A stretch of 64,000 nt of DNA, taken from the NCBI GenBank assembly GCA_963971575.1, contig OZ020623.1:11534980-11598979 (forward strand), read 5' to 3'. The DNA comes from Liopterus haemorrhoidalis. Its lineage: Eukaryota > Arthropoda > Insecta > Coleoptera > Dytiscidae. Positions 31,555-42,055 of this stretch are shown here, piece after piece. A program made the position numbers and the translations under genes. The notes beneath the pieces are model-generated. The model was not told the DNA's origin, did no database searches, and saw nothing but the letters and a program-made list of their open reading frames with translations. Each line of letters begins with the position of its first letter. Within the stretch, counting starts at the first letter, position 1.

Positions 31555-31734
31555 GTCTACAGCATCTTTGATAATATAGTTTTTCCTAAATAGTTTAATC
31601 GAAGCTTCACCATCGGTTTTGTTTATAAGGTTTCGAAATATTCTTCGTAAATAATATGCCTTAAAAGTGGCTATTGCACCCTGGTCCCTTGACTGGATCA
31701 GGGCTGTTGAATTTTTGGGATACTCGATCTCCAC
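31555..31734 (-). pseudogene. Tigger-like transposase DDE fragment
   Basis: The minus strand reads NSTALIQSRDQGAIATFKAYY and LRRIFRNLINKTDG. The LIQPMDQGVI-type motif carries a catalytic Asp of the Tigger DDE domain (here SRDQG). It is followed by the conserved helix and is then cut by the hAT-like terminus. Confidence 0.8.
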
Positions 31735-31956
31735 ATCTTCGGATAAATTAACTAGATATCCTGGAGCATTATCTTATTTATTTTTATATTGGCCATTTAA
31801 AGAAATATTTTGGGCCGTAAATCGAAAAAGAGCCATGATTAAAGAAGAACGTTATAGCAAAAAGCCGTACAAATAGCGACCGTATAGCGAGGTATGAGTG
31901 TATATGTCACATTTAGAGTCAAGATTGATAAATGCCTACCCCTCGTGCTATATAAA

Positions 31957-32080
31957 GTGGCATCCCTCAAGGTTCAGTATTGAAACCTCTGCTATTCGTT
32001 ATATATATGGCAGATTTTGATGACATTTAAAATCTAAACGTTATTTTTTTTTGCTGATCACTCATATATGTATACAGGGT
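31957..32080 (+). pseudogene. Non-LTR RT fragment
   Basis: SGIPQGSVLKPLLFVIYMADF is the RT motif that precedes the catalytic box, and a degraded FADHSY follows after a frame change. Only about 120 bp are recognisable. Confidence 0.65.
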
Positions 32081-32873
32081 GTTCATTTTCAATTGTTCAC
32101 CATTGCTATCTCGAAAACTATAAGAACTACGAGATTGTTTAAATTAGACAACAAAAAAACACTAGTTAACAGGAAAATATCAAGTGAAACATTTTTTTAT
32201 TTCAACCAGTGGTTCTCAAAGTACACTGTGTAAGTTTTTTATTTTAAATAGGACACATATTTTATTTTCACTTATTCCATAGAGTATTCTATTCTGATGT
32301 CAGCGATATAAGTCATAGCCTTACATCACAAAATAATGGAGATAATCGCAAATTAAATTTATTTGAATTTTATTGAAATCTTGTATATTTATATTAATTT
32401 GAACTCCCAAAATTTTAACTGCAAATTCAAACTGTCGAACCTACTAATTTCCTTAAACATTGCGTTGGTAAATTGGAAATGCTTTACTTTCTTAATTGAT
32501 AAATTTAAAAGTTTAATTTCATTCATGAATGATTTTTAACGGGTTAATTTCAATGGCGCCCTGTTTTTAAAAATAAATTAAAATGTGGAAAAAAGGGACG
32601 AAAATTGTCTTTGGCTTGCCTGCAGTTCAGAATACTAATTTAGGTCTAATATAATTGATGATCTTACAAAATTTGAACATATGCCGGGCGCTAGCAAAGT
32701 TTCGTCGTACGTCTTAATAATTTTTCAGAATATTTTCCATCGCATCTATTCCAGAATATCAATAGCGTCGAACGCGCTCGACCTATCGAACGTATAATTA
32801 TTTTTGGACGTATACCTATAGTTAGACTAATTTCGCTATCTACTTCGCTAATCGAGAATAAAAAAAAAAAAAA
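32081..32873. other. No recognisable gene
   Basis: It starts with TACAGGGTGTTCATTTTC, a sequence often seen at ends of dispersed repeats in insects. The rest is AT-rich with no supported coding. Confidence 0.35.
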
Positions 32874-33932
32874 ACGATGTGAAGTGTGAATTTTCACACA
32901 TTGCCAAGGTATATAATAAGCGAAGGCGGCATGCTGATTATGTAGGACAAATTTGGTTTGTAGTAATCACGGTAAAATAAACGATATTTTTAAAATAATT
33001 TATTGTCTGTTAATCTAAGAGCTTTAAAAACAAATTTTATGTTAAAATATTTTTTTGTTAATTTTAATTCGAATACCTAATACCATTATTTAGGTTTCTA
33101 AATATGTGCAGTATTTTTTTATATAGCAAGGTTCATTAAGATTTTGAAAATTGCGCCTATGGCTTCTATTGTTCCATATACATGACACATATAATGAAAA
33201 TATAGTTCCAACAATACCAACTGGTTATTAAATTTATGCAACATTTACCAAAATATAACTAGAATTTTGACAAAATAATTTAAACAAAATAAAAATGGAA
33301 AAAAAAAAACAAAATATAAGATTGTCTTCTCTGCCTCGGAGCGAACCCTAGTTTGATGCGTAGCAAGCGATCAAGTTAACCACTAGACCAGGATACGTCT
33401 TCTAGTATAGTATGTAACTATGCTATAACTTTTGTACATCGTCAACAAAAAAACACAAAAAAGGCCTCATCTTCCGAAAACATAATCTAATCAAAAAGTC
33501 CTGTTGTACTATTCCGGTTCACACCAATGCACATTACTTAGAATTTTTGGTTTAATCCATCTGGGCTACAGGATGTGGGACAATTTTTTTTTTGCACAAT
33601 TTTGGCAAAAATCGCATCAAAATAATTTATTTTGCAAAAATAAAATTTTAATCGTTAATCCACGTACTAAGGGATTCAATTTGATACCCTACTCAGATTT
33701 TTAAAAAAATATATTTTTTTTTTTCGATGAGCACATATTTGTTTATATTTTTAGAGGGTTATGTTTTTTAGATGTTTTAGTATTTTTCCTTTGTGCCGGT
33801 CAAAGAGTTGTATAAGCATGCCAAATTTCAGCTCTCTAGGTTTATCCGTTTGGCTACAATTTTTACCGAACAGACAGACAGACGACAAAATGACAGTATA
33901 AAGGTTTTTTGGTCATACCTACAAAACCCTAA
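32874..33932 (-). mobile_element. DINE-like repeat, copy E
   Basis: Full structure: 3' hairpin end at left (GTGTGAATTTTCACAC), long T-run, tRNA-like module, body, a very short TCTG tract (about three units) and the 5' end ACCTACAAAACCCTAA at right. Confidence 0.68.
33325..33400 (-). other. tRNA-like module within DINE-like copy E, distinct type
   Basis: It has a canonical A box TGGTCTAGTGG and B-box-like GGGTTCGCTCC, 40-45 bases apart, followed by a run of more than ten T. The sequence differs from copies A, B, D and G. Confidence 0.55.
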
Positions 33933-34659
33933 CAAAGGTTCACAACCCTAACAGGTTTCGAAAAAGTGCTTTGAAAATTGGTTCAAACTCATGCAAAAGT
34001 GTATTGATCTTCATGGAGAATATTTTGAAAAACAAGAAAGCCACTTTTGTTAAATAATTGTTTTTGATCTCAAATCCCGAAATATAAAAAGCAACTCTCG
34101 TAATATTACATCCAATTTCTTAGAACTATATTTTCAGTGCAATAATTATCGTACAACGAAAAATTGCATCATTACTACACGCTTAAGGTTTAACCATCCT
34201 TTAGTAAGAATAGCTAATTTTATTGTGTAAATTTAATTTTGAATCTCCTTTTGTTTTGGACTTCCACATAATCAAAGTAACTATGTCCATCCTTTGATTT
34301 ATACTGTTTTGTTTCTTCATCAAAATATAAAGTTTGCTAATTTAATAGACTTTCTATTATGTAAAGTGTGTTGCGGTTCGAATTGTGGACTAGTGGTCGT
34401 GTTGAAATTTGTGAGTTCGGTTTTGTAATAAATTTTCTTTGAACTATTAAGACGCTTCCGGTGTCGGCTTCCGATACCGGCTTTTACGGCTTGTGGTAAC
34501 ATGTTCACCGACAATATTGTGAGAGAATCTAAACTTGAAAATCCAACCACGTGAATGCAATCCCAACTGATTTACCAGCAGTGTTGTTTCATTTACAATA
34601 AGAATTATTTGCTACCAGACAGATTATATAAGTTAGTGAGAATTTACATGGACGATGAT
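33933..34659. other. No recognisable gene
   Basis: A minus-strand frame near 34320-34550 has no recognised domain. No terminal repeats were found. Confidence 0.35.
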
Positions 34660-34999
34660 AGTTGAAAATGAGGAGGAGAGATAAGGAGGTACAAGACCAG
34701 GAAAGAACAGAAAGAATAAACAATTTAAGAAATGTAAAAAGGTATAGAGAGATTAGGATGGTGGGAATACCAAAATATTTGAAAGGGAAAAGAGGAAAAG
34801 GAAAAGGCAGGGGGCAGAGTTAGGAGGATTGCAAGATTAGGATGTGGTAACGAAAAACGGAGCAACAGATACTGGGCAAAACCAGAGGAGACGATATGCA
34901 GATTGTGCAAGAAGGAGGAAGAATCCTTAGAAGATTTAACGGAAAGATGTAGAAAGATGACAATATGGGAGGAAGAGGTAAAGTCACACATGAGTGAAC
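34660..34999 (+). pseudogene. I-superfamily non-LTR C-terminal fragment (family L, copy 2)
   Basis: Across frames it reads DKEVQDQERTERINN, PKYLKGKRGKG, a RLRC-like region in another frame, and LTERCRKMTIWEEEVK. These match the segments at 6041 and 57145. It is frameshifted in the zinc-knuckle region. The hAT at 35008 cuts it on the right. Confidence 0.65.
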
Positions 35000-35007
35000 C
35001 TTATGGG

Positions 35008-36125
35008 TAGAGCCCTGCGCGGATAAGCTTTTCTGTATCCGCATCCGATCCGCATCCGCACATCCATGATCAGCATCCGATCCGCATCCGCAGCTTTTGT
35101 AAATAACAAATCCGCATCCGATCCGCATCCGCAAAAATATCCGCACTATCCGCACTACAGGTTTTGCTGTCAGTTTGGAAAGAACTAACATATATCGCCT
35201 GTTTAGGTAACCTCTGCTCTAAAAAGCTACTGAAAATTTTTGGATTTACCAGCTTATTTATTACTAACCTAACCTAAGGGACCCCAAAAGTTTTAAGGCC
35301 TAGATGCGCTAATAACTTATTTAAATCTAGAGAGAGATAACAATTTCGGGGGGCCTAAGCGTTCTTTTTCGTAGGGAGTAAGTGGAGTGCTGCTTTTTTT
35401 AATACTGAATTTTAAAAAAAAAATCAGAAAAGTTACTTGATAGAAGGTGCTTCATATTTTTAGGATCAAGTAATTCTCTTACGCCATTTCGCGCATGAGT
35501 TAGGCGTTGCAACTTTTTCAAATAGCAACATGTGTCATTTTTCAAATTTTTGGGATCTGCAAGACTTTTTACTTCGGGTAGTATAAAAAAATTGGCAGGT
35601 TACATAATAAAATTTTCGAGAAAAAATTATGTAGGTAAATTTTGGTATTTAAATAAAACTTACTAATCAGTTTTATGTAAATAAAAACCTCTATCAGATT
35701 TAAAAGCCAGAATTAGAGCAGAGGTAGGTCGAAAGTGTACCAGGAAACTTTTGTCCTAAATATTATTTTCTATAATATATTCAATAATAAAAAGAAAGTT
35801 AAGTTGATTGTCTCAACTCAGTCTTGATCATGGACAATTGTCTTAATAAAAATAACATAAAGTGAGATTGAATGCTACAAAATATCATGTATATACAGAC
35901 AACCGAAAATAACCGAGGACTAAGTAGTCAGAACACAATTGCTTGTTTCTCCGAAAGTAACCGAAGATTTAATGTTCACGCGGATATTGCGGATAAGCGG
36001 ATATGACATTTAATCCGCATCCGGTCCGCATCCGCATGGTTTAAATGATAATTTATCCGCATCCGCAGTAAAGTTGCGGATATCCGCGGATAATCCGCGG
36101 ATACCCGCGGATTTGCAGGGCTCTA
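35008..36125. mobile_element. Non-autonomous hAT with exact 8-bp duplication CTTATGGG
   Basis: The ends are TAGAGCCCTGC and its inverse, and CTTATGGG lies on both sides. Both subterminal regions are full of repeated ATCCGCATCCG/CGGATA motifs, which in hAT elements are transposase-binding sites. No transposase coding is seen in the ~1.1 kb. Confidence 0.9.
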
Positions 36126-36600
36126 CTTATGGGTTATTTGATGGTCATACCTACAAAACCATAAAATCATATGGTTTCTCCTACCAAAAAACCCCTCCTG
36201 CACTAAATAAAATACTGATTTAAACGCTGTGGTGCAAACCGAGTGCTTTGGTTTGCACTTGACTATACAGTCAAACAGACACATGAGTGACATTATAAGG
36301 GTTATTTGGTGGTCATACCTACAAAACCATAAAAACATGTGGTTTCTCCTACCAAAAATCCCCTCTTGAACGAAATAAAATAAGGGTTTATACACTGTGG
36401 GGCGAACCGAGTGCTTTGGTTTGCTTTTGACTATACAGACAAACAGACAGACACATGAGTGACATTATAAGGGTTATTGGGTGGTCATACCTAAAAAATT
36501 ATAAAAACATGTGGTTTCTCCTACCAAAAATTCTCTCCTAAACTATATAACATAAGGATTTAAACGCTGTGGCGCAAACCGAGTGCTTTGATTAACTTTT
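36126..36600. repeat. Tandem array of three DINE-like 5' ends, ~170-bp unit
   Basis: The motif GGTCATACCTACAAAACCATAAAA recurs at a spacing of 171 and 170 bp. Each unit includes a short CAGA tract, CATGAGTGACATTATAAGG and GTGGTTTCTCCTACCAAAA. The units match the reversed 5' portion of the diverged DINE-like copy at 5152. Confidence 0.75.
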
Positions 36601-37092
36601 TCCTGCAAAATTTTGTTTAAAAATCTTTTCTGTGCAATTGAAATTCCGTAGAAATTTTATTAAAATGCTCTGAACAGAATTATCAAGTAGTAGAATCAAT
36701 TTTAGTTTTCCATCGATGCATTTTTCGCAAAAGCACATTCTGCTTTTATTCCTGGTCTGAAACGATTAATATACAATTTCAAATAAAACCATTTGCAAAC
36801 AAAATTTCCATTTAAATCATTTATATTTCCGTCACATCATCAAGTAGAAATTTGCATGGAATTTTCAAAGCGTTATTAAGAGTTTTCCATTCTATGAAAT
36901 TCTTAAACAAACATTAAACTGTTTAGACAATCTTTCGAATCTTTAGAATTCGATAAAGTTCGATTTATTTTAACAATCGCAGAAATTACTCTTAATTTAT
37001 TCACGATTTTTAATAATTTAATTATTGAATTTATACTGGAATTCTTTGAAGGAAACAGCAAAGGGAAAGATTGATAGAAATCAAGACAAGAC
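36601..37092. other. No recognisable feature
   Basis: AT-rich with no supported coding or repeat. Confidence 0.35.
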
Positions 37093-37276
37093 AAAATACG
37101 AGGGGGCATGAAAAATTGTTTATACTCCTAGACGTAAATGGCGCTGGCAAAATTTGATATTTGAGGTTATGTACATTTTAGTGTGACGTCACCACAATCT
37201 AACAGACATTTAAAATGGCAGATATAGGACAGGCAGAACATTGATTCCTATGGGATTTTATATAAAAACGTAAACT
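37093..37276 (+). mobile_element. mariner-like 5' end fragment
   Basis: It starts TACGAGGGGGCATGAAAAATT, which looks like a mariner terminus, and runs ~180 bp without coding to the next terminus. Confidence 0.4.
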
Positions 37277-37559
37277 ACGAGGTCTGTTCAGAAAATAACC
37301 GAACATTTTGAATTACGCGCCTACTGAAATATTTAGTGATATGCGGTTTGCAGTATTGCGTTACGCATAACCTCCTCTGTAACCACATGTTCTTGGATTG
37401 TTGATATCTCGTTTAGTTTTCGTGATATTGTTACTTGAGTGCACAGGGACGTAGCCAGGATTTCAGCTGGGGGGGGGGGGGGGAAATAACAAAATATTCT
37501 AAATTAGTCGGTACGACCTTAATTACATGGCTTGGGTAGAAAATAACAGCGTTCTAGGT

Positions 37560-38613
37560 CAGGGGTCGGCAACCTTTCAGTGACAAAGAGCCAAATCCAT
37601 GTTGAAAAAAAAAACACAATAACATGGAAGAGCCGCTAAAAAATATATACTATATTTAAGAAAAAAACGTAAAAATTGTTTATTTGTTTTAAAATAATCA
37701 AGTATTACAATAAATTAATATTTACTTATACATTTAGTTTGTGATACCTATTGTAGTTGCCAGTATATTACAATATAATAATTTTTTTTAATGGGACCAT
37801 TGCTTCTGTATAATGTTCTATAAGACTTCAATATTTGGTGAATATTCAGTCATCTTTAACTTAAGGCAGCACCCTAGTTTCAGGTCAATAAGATTACTTC
37901 TTAACTGACTCTTTATTAATTTCATATGTGAAAAGATTTGCTTACAGTAACATGTGGATCCGAAAATTGTCACTAGCCCAAAAGCATAATTTTTTAAAAG
38001 ATTGAACGATTCTGGAAGCCGGTTCCAATCTTCGAAAAGAACTTTATCTACATTTTGAAGATTGCGAATTTCGGTCCACTTATGCTGGGAAGATAAAATT
38101 CACTTTTTTCTTTCTAAATTTTCCAAGTTTTAAGAATATATAATTCAATAAATCTTTGGCTTTCAAATCCACTAATTGAAGGTGATAAATGTAATTGCTA
38201 CACATCTACTTCAATTGGTTTTGTCAAAAAATCTAGTGCACCTTTATATTTTTAAACTCTTTAAATCTATCTCGAAAAGCTTCTTTCATGTTAACAATAG
38301 TTTGTGCAAAAAAAATTGCATTAATAACATGTTTTTGTAAATTAATAAAATGTAAAAATGTTTTTGCACGTAAATCATTCACAAATACAGATAACTTTTT
38401 TCGAAACAAATAATTTCTTCTAAAAGGGAATATGCAGTAACTCGGGGAGTTACCGGGCGTGAATTGCACCGTAAAACATTCTGAAAAATACAAAACCTGT
38501 CTAGTACAGGCAGAAAGTTGAAAATTAAAAAATAGATTATATTAAAATAAAAACCAGCCAATTTTCAAAGAGCCACAAAATTTTCTAAAAGAGCCGCAGG
38601 TTGCCGACCCCTG
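37560..38613 (-). mobile_element. Inner hAT element with exact 8-bp duplication TTCTAGGT
   Basis: The ends are CAGGGGTCGGCAACCT and its inverse, a classic hAT terminus with GAGCC motifs just inside, flanked by TTCTAGGT on both sides. Transposase remnants lie on the minus strand. Confidence 0.92.
37830..38493 (-). pseudogene. hAT transposase C-terminal remnant
   Basis: Readable segments include FRKKLSVFVNDLRAKTFLHF, LSPSISGFESQRFIEL and, in the dimerisation domain, FGSTCYCKQIFSHMKLIKS and QLRSNLIDLKL. This follows the order of FAM200/ZBED-type hAT C-termini (FGSTYLCEQLFS-like, then MKxxKSxxRSxL). There are stops and frame changes, so it is inactive. Confidence 0.78.
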
Positions 38614-38798
38614 TTCTAGGTCGTTTGTAGTATATTAAATAATAAAAGCCCGGTAAATTTATAAATTTTCTTCACCTCCGGTGAAGAAAACTGCCTCCTA
38701 TGCCCCCCCCCCCTGGCTACGTCCCTGTGTGTGCAACGTGTTTAAGTATTAGTGACGATTTTTGAAATGTGCGATTTCCTGGAGCTTGGAACTTACGT

Positions 38799-39028
38799 TA
38801 GGGTGACCATTCGTCCCGCATTTTAACATTTTGTCCCGCATTAAGATGCGTCCCGCAAAAGTCCCGTATTTTAACATTTTGTCCCGCATTTTGGAGGACC
38901 TTTTTCTTTGCTCTTCACTTGGATTTGGGAGGTGAAGACCTTTTTTTTTGCTCTTCACTTGGATTTGGGAGGTGAGGACTTTTTTTTGCTCCGTCCCGCA
39001 TTGCCTTCTTAAGAAAATGGTCACCCTA
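38799..39028. mobile_element. 230-bp hAT MITE with internal tandem repeat
   Basis: The ends are TAGGGTGACCAT and ATGGTCACCCTA, with several GTCCCGCA motifs inside. The 8-bp flanks are ACTTACGT and ACTTACAA. The middle repeats a ~42-bp unit containing GCTCTTCACTTGGATTTGGG. Confidence 0.75.
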
Positions 39029-39657
39029 ACTTACAATACCGAACCAAAATTGCATACAATACAAAGCTGTTGTTCTGCCAATTTGTATGGAAGTGAATCG
39101 TGGTATTTATACAAACGGCATATACACCAGTTGGAAAAGCTCCATCAGAGATCTCTGAAAACAATACTTAAAATTAATTAGCCAGATTAGGTAACCAACC
39201 TAGAAGTTCAAAACAGCAGATATTCTAAGTATTGAAGCACTGGTGTACAAAAACAACTTAAGATGGGTAGCTCACGTTATCCGAATAGAAGATGGTCGAC
39301 TGCCTAAACAGATCTTGTACTCCGAACTAGAACATCATAATGGAAACTCGGGGGTACCTTGCAAAAGGTATCAGGATTCTGTCAAAAATACTCTCAGAAT
39401 ATGCAACTTAACGAACTCCCCCTGGGAACAAACAGTACAAATCGTCCTGCTTGGAGAAACTTGATCCCAGAAGCAGTAAACATCTTTGAAAAGAAAAGAA
39501 TGGAATGTGCTGAAATCACTAGAGAGAGAAGAAAACAACGTGCTCAAGGAATATCGGACACAGTAGCTGACCACCTTTGTTGTATGTACGGAAGAGTTTT
39601 CACTTCTCGTATCGGGCTCTACAGCCATGAACGATCTCATTCACGTAGGACTTTATA
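39029..39657 (+). pseudogene. Non-LTR retrotransposon C-terminal part with terminal zinc finger
   Basis: Across three frames it reads LYGSESWYLYKRHIHQLEK, HQRSLKTILKI, LRWVAHVIRIEDGRLPKQ, RYQDSVKNTLRI, RAWRNL-like and, at the end, CCMYGRVFTSRIGLYSHERSH. The order (thumb region, H-Q-R-C-L-like helix, GHVIRM-like segment, final zinc finger) matches the C-terminus of a common animal endonuclease-reverse transcriptase family. Frameshifts and a stop inactivate it. The RT catalytic core is absent. Confidence 0.78.
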
Positions 39658-39673
39658 GTATTTTGACTTGGTT

Positions 39674-39676
<3 letters not shown>

Positions 39677-39733
<57 letters not shown>
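39677..39733. repeat. (TA)n microsatellite
   Basis: Pure TA tract of ~57 bp following the non-LTR coding end. It could be the decayed tail. Confidence 0.95.
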
Positions 39734-39736
<3 letters not shown>

Positions 39737-39889
39737 GTATAATAGTTTATTTATTTAGCTAATGCTAGTAAGATCCATATTACACTCTTAACATAAATAT
39801 AAATATAATGATCAAGTTATACAAAAATAACAATAACAATAATACTAATAACGCTTTCAACAAATACAACATGAAAAATAATTGTATTA

Positions 39890-40458
39890 TAGATCGGGAG
39901 CTCATGACAGTTTTTGGTCTCCGATTTCATACAGCATGCCTTTTGCAGGAGAGAATATTTACCCTGTGACAACAAAAAAGGGATGGTACTAAACCCCTGC
40001 ACGCTTTCCGGTCATAGGGAAAATTGCATTTCCACTTAAACACAAAATTTTTGTGCATTTATCTGATTTAATATTGCTTGCCCTTTTGTCAAAAGAAAGT
40101 TATAACAAATTTAAAGTCGTTTAAATATATGCATGCGATTCGGAGGGTCCCAAAGGGCCCCAACGGTCATGTGATCTTGTAATAAAAAAATATGATTTTC
40201 CGCATTTTCATACAGCATGCCTATAATTAAAAGACTTTAAATTTGTTATAACTTTCTTTTGACAAAAGGGCAAGCAATATTAAGTCAGAGAAAAACACAA
40301 AAATTTTGTGCAAGCGGAAATGCAATTTTCCCTATGACCGGAAAGCGTGCAGGGGTTTAGTACCATCCCTTTTTTGTTGTCACAGGGTAAATATTCTCTC
40401 CTCCAAAAGGCATGCTGTATGAAATCGGAGACCAAAAATGTCATGAGCTCCCGGTCTA
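39890..40458. mobile_element. 569-bp palindromic element P, copy 2
   Basis: Same length and arms as copy 1 at 21177 (TAGATCGGGAGCTCATGAC and its inverse), flanked by TTA on both sides. It is very similar to copy 1, which suggests recent activity. Confidence 0.88.
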
Positions 40459-40640
40459 TTAAGTTAATCACAATTTGATACATTAAAGGTTTGTTATTTT
40501 GTGTTGCACCAGACTTGTCCAGGACAAGATCAGCTGACGTCACTATATAAGATAGCATTGGTGGGAGAAGCTGTGGTGTAGTTCAGTGTAGGTTGGGCAA
40601 CACAAACGAACACACCTCAAATCACAGTTTTATACAAAAA

Positions 40641-40905
40641 CTAACTATATATCTGACAGAATATTACACTTAAGTTTTTTTTTTTTAATTCTCTAAGATT
40701 ATTTGCCTTTTTAACTTCCAGACTTAATCCATTAAATTTAACAAAACCTTCATCAAAGATAAAGCCCTTCGTGTTAGCTCGTGTTAGTTTCTCAATATAT
40801 AGTTTATCATTAACTCTTGTATTATAACTATGTACATCAGAAATTTTCCTAACATTCTCGTTCAAGTAACTGGGAACTAATTTATTTACAATTTTATACA
40901 CCAAG
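40641..40905 (-). pseudogene. Non-LTR retrotransposon extreme C-terminus
   Basis: The minus strand reads VYKIVNKLVPSYLNENV, VHSYNTRVNDKLYIEK and FNGLSLEVKKANNLRELKK, the family's usual last ~80 residues. The preceding isoleucine-tyrosine run is only the AT microsatellite. Confidence 0.75.
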
Positions 40906-40909
40906 CTCA

Positions 40910-40942
<33 letters not shown>
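40910..40942. repeat. (AT)n microsatellite at the mariner target
   Basis: An AT tract that ends in the TA duplication of mariner copy 2, so the element inserted into TA-rich repeat DNA. Confidence 0.85.
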
Positions 40943-40944
<2 letters not shown>

Positions 40945-42055
40945 ACGTCGCTCAATAAGTCTCCGATCTAACTAAGAAAAACATTTTTTTTTTAGTAATT
41001 CAACTTTATTCATCAACTATTTCAATTCTTGAAAGAGAGTATCTTTCAAGAATAATAAATTAATTCCAACGCTCCTCTAACTTTTCGATGCTTTCTTTGT
41101 AGAACGATTTGTCTTTGCCCTCAAAATAAGCCTCGGTTTCGGCAATCACTTCTTCATTTGAGTCAAATTTCTTTCCCTGGAGCATCTTTTTGAGGGCTGC
41201 AGAAAGCCAGTAGTCGCTGGGGGCCAGATCTAGAGAGTACGGTGGATGAGGAAGCAGTTCAAAGCGTAATTCATTCAATTTAACCATCGTTTTCATCGAT
41301 TTGTGACACGGGGCGTTGTCTTGGTGAAAGAGCACTGTTTTTTTTGCAAGTGAAGCTGTTTTTTCTTGATTACTACACTCAATCGATCCAATAATGCCAT
41401 GTAGTATTCGCTATTGATAGTTTTACCTTTCTCAAGATAGTCGATAAACAAAATACCATGCGCGTCCCAAAATACGGATGCCATAACCTTGCCAGCTGAC
41501 TTTTGAGTTTTTGGTCGCTTTGGACGACTTTCACTGACTACTGTCCATTCATCTGACGATCTTTTTGATTCAGGTGTGTAGTAATGGATCCATGTTTCAT
41601 CCATTGTCACATACCGATTTTCACTTTACGGTCTTTCAAAAGTGTTTTGTGGACTTTTTTATGTTTTCCGGAACAACTGCCGATTTTGGGCGACCAGAGC
41701 GTTCAGCTCATCAGTGTTTGTACGACCGCGTTTAAATTCAGCATATCAATCAGTAATAGTTGATTTGCCTGGGGCAGAATTTCTATAACGCTTATCAAGC
41801 CACTGTTTGGCTTTTACAGTATTTTTTCCCATAAAAAAACAATGTTTAATCAACACACGAATTTCTTTTTTATCAATTCTTTTGAAAATTACAAAACTGG
41901 AGTAACTAAAACCACTGTAACCTCTAAGCTAATCAGAATGTCATGATATTTTCACACGTATCGTTTGAAGATTGGTACTATCCAGATATCATATGGGTCT
42001 GTCAACAGTGTTGCCATATATATATGTCAAACCAGAGACATATTGAGTGAAGTGT
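40943..42055 (-). mobile_element. mariner element, copy 2 (internal deletion)
   Basis: Same termini as copy 1 (CACGTCGCTCAATAAGTCTCC), flanked by TA. It is ~180 bp shorter because of an internal deletion. Confidence 0.92.
41060..41876 (-). pseudogene. mariner transposase, deleted and frameshifted
   Basis: Homologous throughout to 10446-11495. A deletion joins the end of the first helix-turn-helix region to MDETWIHYYTPES. A frameshift lies in an A-run before HQDNAPCHKS. The second catalytic Asp (HQDN) is intact here, unlike copy 1, and the third lies in HPPYSPDLAPSDYWL-like sequence (SLDLAPSDYW). The C-terminus FYKESIEKLEERWN is present. Confidence 0.9.

Larger units (their letters stand above)
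29848..31900 (-). mobile_element. pogo/Tigger-type element with internal insertion
   Basis: The ends, CACTAATATCTCGCTTTACGG and an inverted CACTCATACCTCGCTATACGG, are flanked by TA on both sides. The interior has two pieces of Tigger-like transposase on the minus strand. These are separated by ~1.3 kb of unrelated sequence that ends in a hAT-like terminus near 31554, an (AT)n tract and a stretch of unknown origin. Confidence 0.8.
37444..38727. mobile_element. Outer hAT element
   Basis: The ends are CAGGGACGTAGCCAGG and CCTGGCTACGTCCCTG, each followed inward by a G- or C-run. The 8-bp flanks, TGAGTGCA and TGTGTGCA, differ at one base. Its interior is largely the second hAT at 37560-38613. Confidence 0.88.
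37277..38790 (+). pseudogene. mariner 5' part, interrupted by nested hAT elements
   Basis: The terminus TACGAGGTCTGTTCAGAAAA is typical of mariner. The 5' UTR runs to 37435, is cut by the hAT at 37444-38727, and resumes with TGCAACGTGTTTAAG and a short frame MCDFLELGT, the kind of start seen in some mariner transposases. A small hAT MITE then replaces the rest. Confidence 0.55.

Noticed and set aside
36123..36395. A repeat protein with two ~57-residue units
   Set aside because: It is the antisense reading of tandem DINE-like 5' ends.
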